In this document: piece by piece, positions 63,123 through 64,000 of the stretch | Numbering within the stretch: the stretch's first letter is position 1 | Layout of the letters: each line of letters opens with the position of its first letter | Translations under genes and position numbers: made by a program | Notes under the pieces: generated by a model | What the model was told of the DNA's origin: nothing | The model's database searches: none | Seen by the model: only the letters and a program-made list of their open reading frames with translations | Source: Azolla caroliniana | Taxonomy: Eukaryota > Polypodiophyta | DNA length: 64,000 bases | Assembly (NCBI GenBank): GCA_043228905.1 | Contig: JBHGNT010000154.1 | Location: forward strand, 1-64,000 | Direction of reading: 5' to 3'

Positions 63123-64000
63123 CTCCTCAAGTTTGCTATTTTCGTCATGTCTCTCGACCTGAGTTTCAAAATCTTGATTTTTTAATTCCATATGATAGCT
63201 AGCGTTGTTACCTTCGATTTGCATGTTTGAACACAAAAATCCGATATCACACGAGCCAGGTATGAACATTTTAATTTACTCAAGGGCTCCTCTCAACTCC
63301 CTCCTCAAATTTGCTAATTTCGTCATGTCTCTCGACCTGAGTTTCAAAATCCTGATTTTTTAATTCCATATCATAGCTAGGGTTGTTACCTTCGATTCGC
63401 ATGTTTGAATACAAAAATCCGATATCACACGAGCCAGGTATGAACATTTTAATTTACTCAAGGGCTCCTCTCAACTCCCTCCTCAAATTTGCGAATTTCG
63501 TCATCTCTCTCGACCTGAGTTTCAAAATCTTGATTTTTTAATTCCATATCATAGGTAGGGTTGTTAGCTTCGATTGGCATGTTTGAACACATAAATCCGA
63601 TATGACACGAACCAGGTATGAATATTTTAATTTTACCTACTAGCTCTTCTCAACTCCCTCCTCAAGTTTGCTAATTTCGTCATGTGTCTCGACCTGAGTT
63701 TCAAAATCTTAATTTTTCTCATTCCATATCATAGCTAGCATTGTTAGCTTCGATTCGCATGTTTGAACACAAAAATCCGATATCAGACGAGCCAGGTATG
63801 AACATTTTAATTTACTCAAGGGCTCCTCTCAACTCCCTCCTCAAGTTTGCTAATTTCCTCATTTCTCTCAACGTGAGTTTCAAAATCTTGATTTTTTAAT
63901 TCCATATCATAACTAGCGTTGTTAGCTTCGATTCGCATGTTTTAGCACAAAAATCTGATATCACACGAGCCAGATATGAACATTTTAATTTACTCAAGGG
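63123..64000 (+). repeat. diverged monomers at the right end
   Basis: The last five monomers carry many private changes: CATATGATAGC, GATTTGCATG, TTTGAATACAAAAATCC, TTTGCGAATTTCGTCATCTC, ATAGGTAGGG, GATTGGCATG, GTGTCTCGACC, ATCAGACGAGCC, TTTCCTCATTTCTCTCAACG and GTTTTAGCAC. The monomer at 63586 combines CATAAATCCGATATGACACG with CTACTAGCTC and resembles the diverged clusters near 3.1 and 7.5 kb. Greater divergence suggests older satellite outside the recently homogenised core. Whether this is a true array edge cannot be seen from the window. Confidence 0.85.
63586..63765 (+). repeat. 180-bp satellite monomer
   Basis: The only monomer longer than 178 bp that I found. It has one extra T in AATTTTACCTAC and one extra base in AATTTTTCTCATTCC, against GATTTTTTAATTCC in the consensus. 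Confidence 0.9.

Larger units (their letters stand above)
951..64000 (+). repeat. 178-bp satellite array, forward orientation
   Basis: About 354 uninterrupted head-to-tail monomers. Consensus landmarks in order are AACACAAAAATCCGATATCA (1-20), CACGAGCCAGGTATGAACA (21-39), TTTACTCAAGGACTCC (47-62), TCGTCATGTCTCTCGACC (91-108), GATTTTTTAATTCC (125-138), AGCTAGCGTTGTTAGCTTCG (146-165) and CGCATGTTTG (169-178). Composition is about 38% G+C (67 of 178 consensus bases). Apart from one 153-bp, one 82-bp, one 180-bp and eleven 171-bp monomers, landmark spacing is 178 bp throughout. Compensating small indels inside a monomer cannot be excluded. This length and regularity resemble centromeric satellites of plants, where units of about 150-180 bp are common. 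Association with centromeric chromatin is inference. No stretch in it holds a convincing gene. Confidence 0.98.

Noticed and set aside
951-64000. CRISPR array
   Set aside because: Repeats are contiguous 178-bp units with no unique spacers, and there are no associated genes.
951-64000. CENP-B box in the monomer
   Set aside because: The nearest match, CTTCGATTCGCATGTTT, lacks the required A and CGGG positions of the mammalian box; nothing on either strand fits.
951-64000. Transposon or retroelement insertions
   Set aside because: Array spacing from 971 to 63607 is fully explained by monomer lengths, leaving no room for an inserted element, and no terminal repeats or target duplications are visible.

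Overview
The whole 64 kb window is one tandem satellite array. I see no protein-coding gene, tRNA, rRNA, transposon or CRISPR array. The unit is a 178-bp monomer of about 38% G+C. In the phase used here it starts at AACACAAAAATCC and ends at CGCATGTTTG. From the first forward monomer (landmark at 971) to 63607 there are 62,636 bases. That equals 353 units of 178 bp minus 25 bp (one junction), 96 bp (one truncated monomer) and 77 bp (eleven monomers of 171 bp). The spacing of the array is therefore fully accounted for.

Organism: a nucleosome-length monomer in a homogenised array, with two CCCTAAA units (the telomere repeat of most land plants) embedded at 18361-18376, suggests a plant nuclear genome and probably centromeric or pericentromeric heterochromatin. 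The species and the centromeric role are inference; I do not recognise the monomer as a named family. Other eukaryotes, including some algae and protists, also use TTTAGGG telomeres.

Layout: 1-950 is the same satellite in reverse orientation, switching to forward at 950/951. Positions 951-13100 carry monomers organised as a 25-monomer (4,450-bp) tandem duplication with a nested 7-monomer (1,246-bp) higher-order repeat. Positions 13241-18360 form a block that is partly repeated at 18378-21831, with the telomere-like patch at the boundary. Positions 17148-22818 contain a 4-monomer (712-bp) repeat. Positions 25390-32235 contain three copies of a 9-monomer (1,602-bp) unit, with an 82-bp truncated monomer between the second and third. 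Positions of about 32.9-38.2 kb are a rearranged copy of about 19.6-25.4 kb. From about 38.8 kb a different domain begins, marked by a patchwork 171-bp monomer found nowhere else. It ends in a 9,940-bp tandem duplication (43172-53111 and 53112-63051) in which I found no difference at any landmark compared. The last 0.9 kb is visibly more diverged.

The short open reading frames that recur throughout are by-products of the repeat. The interest of the window is structural: how the satellite expands, switches orientation, captures telomere-like sequence and spreads a marker monomer.
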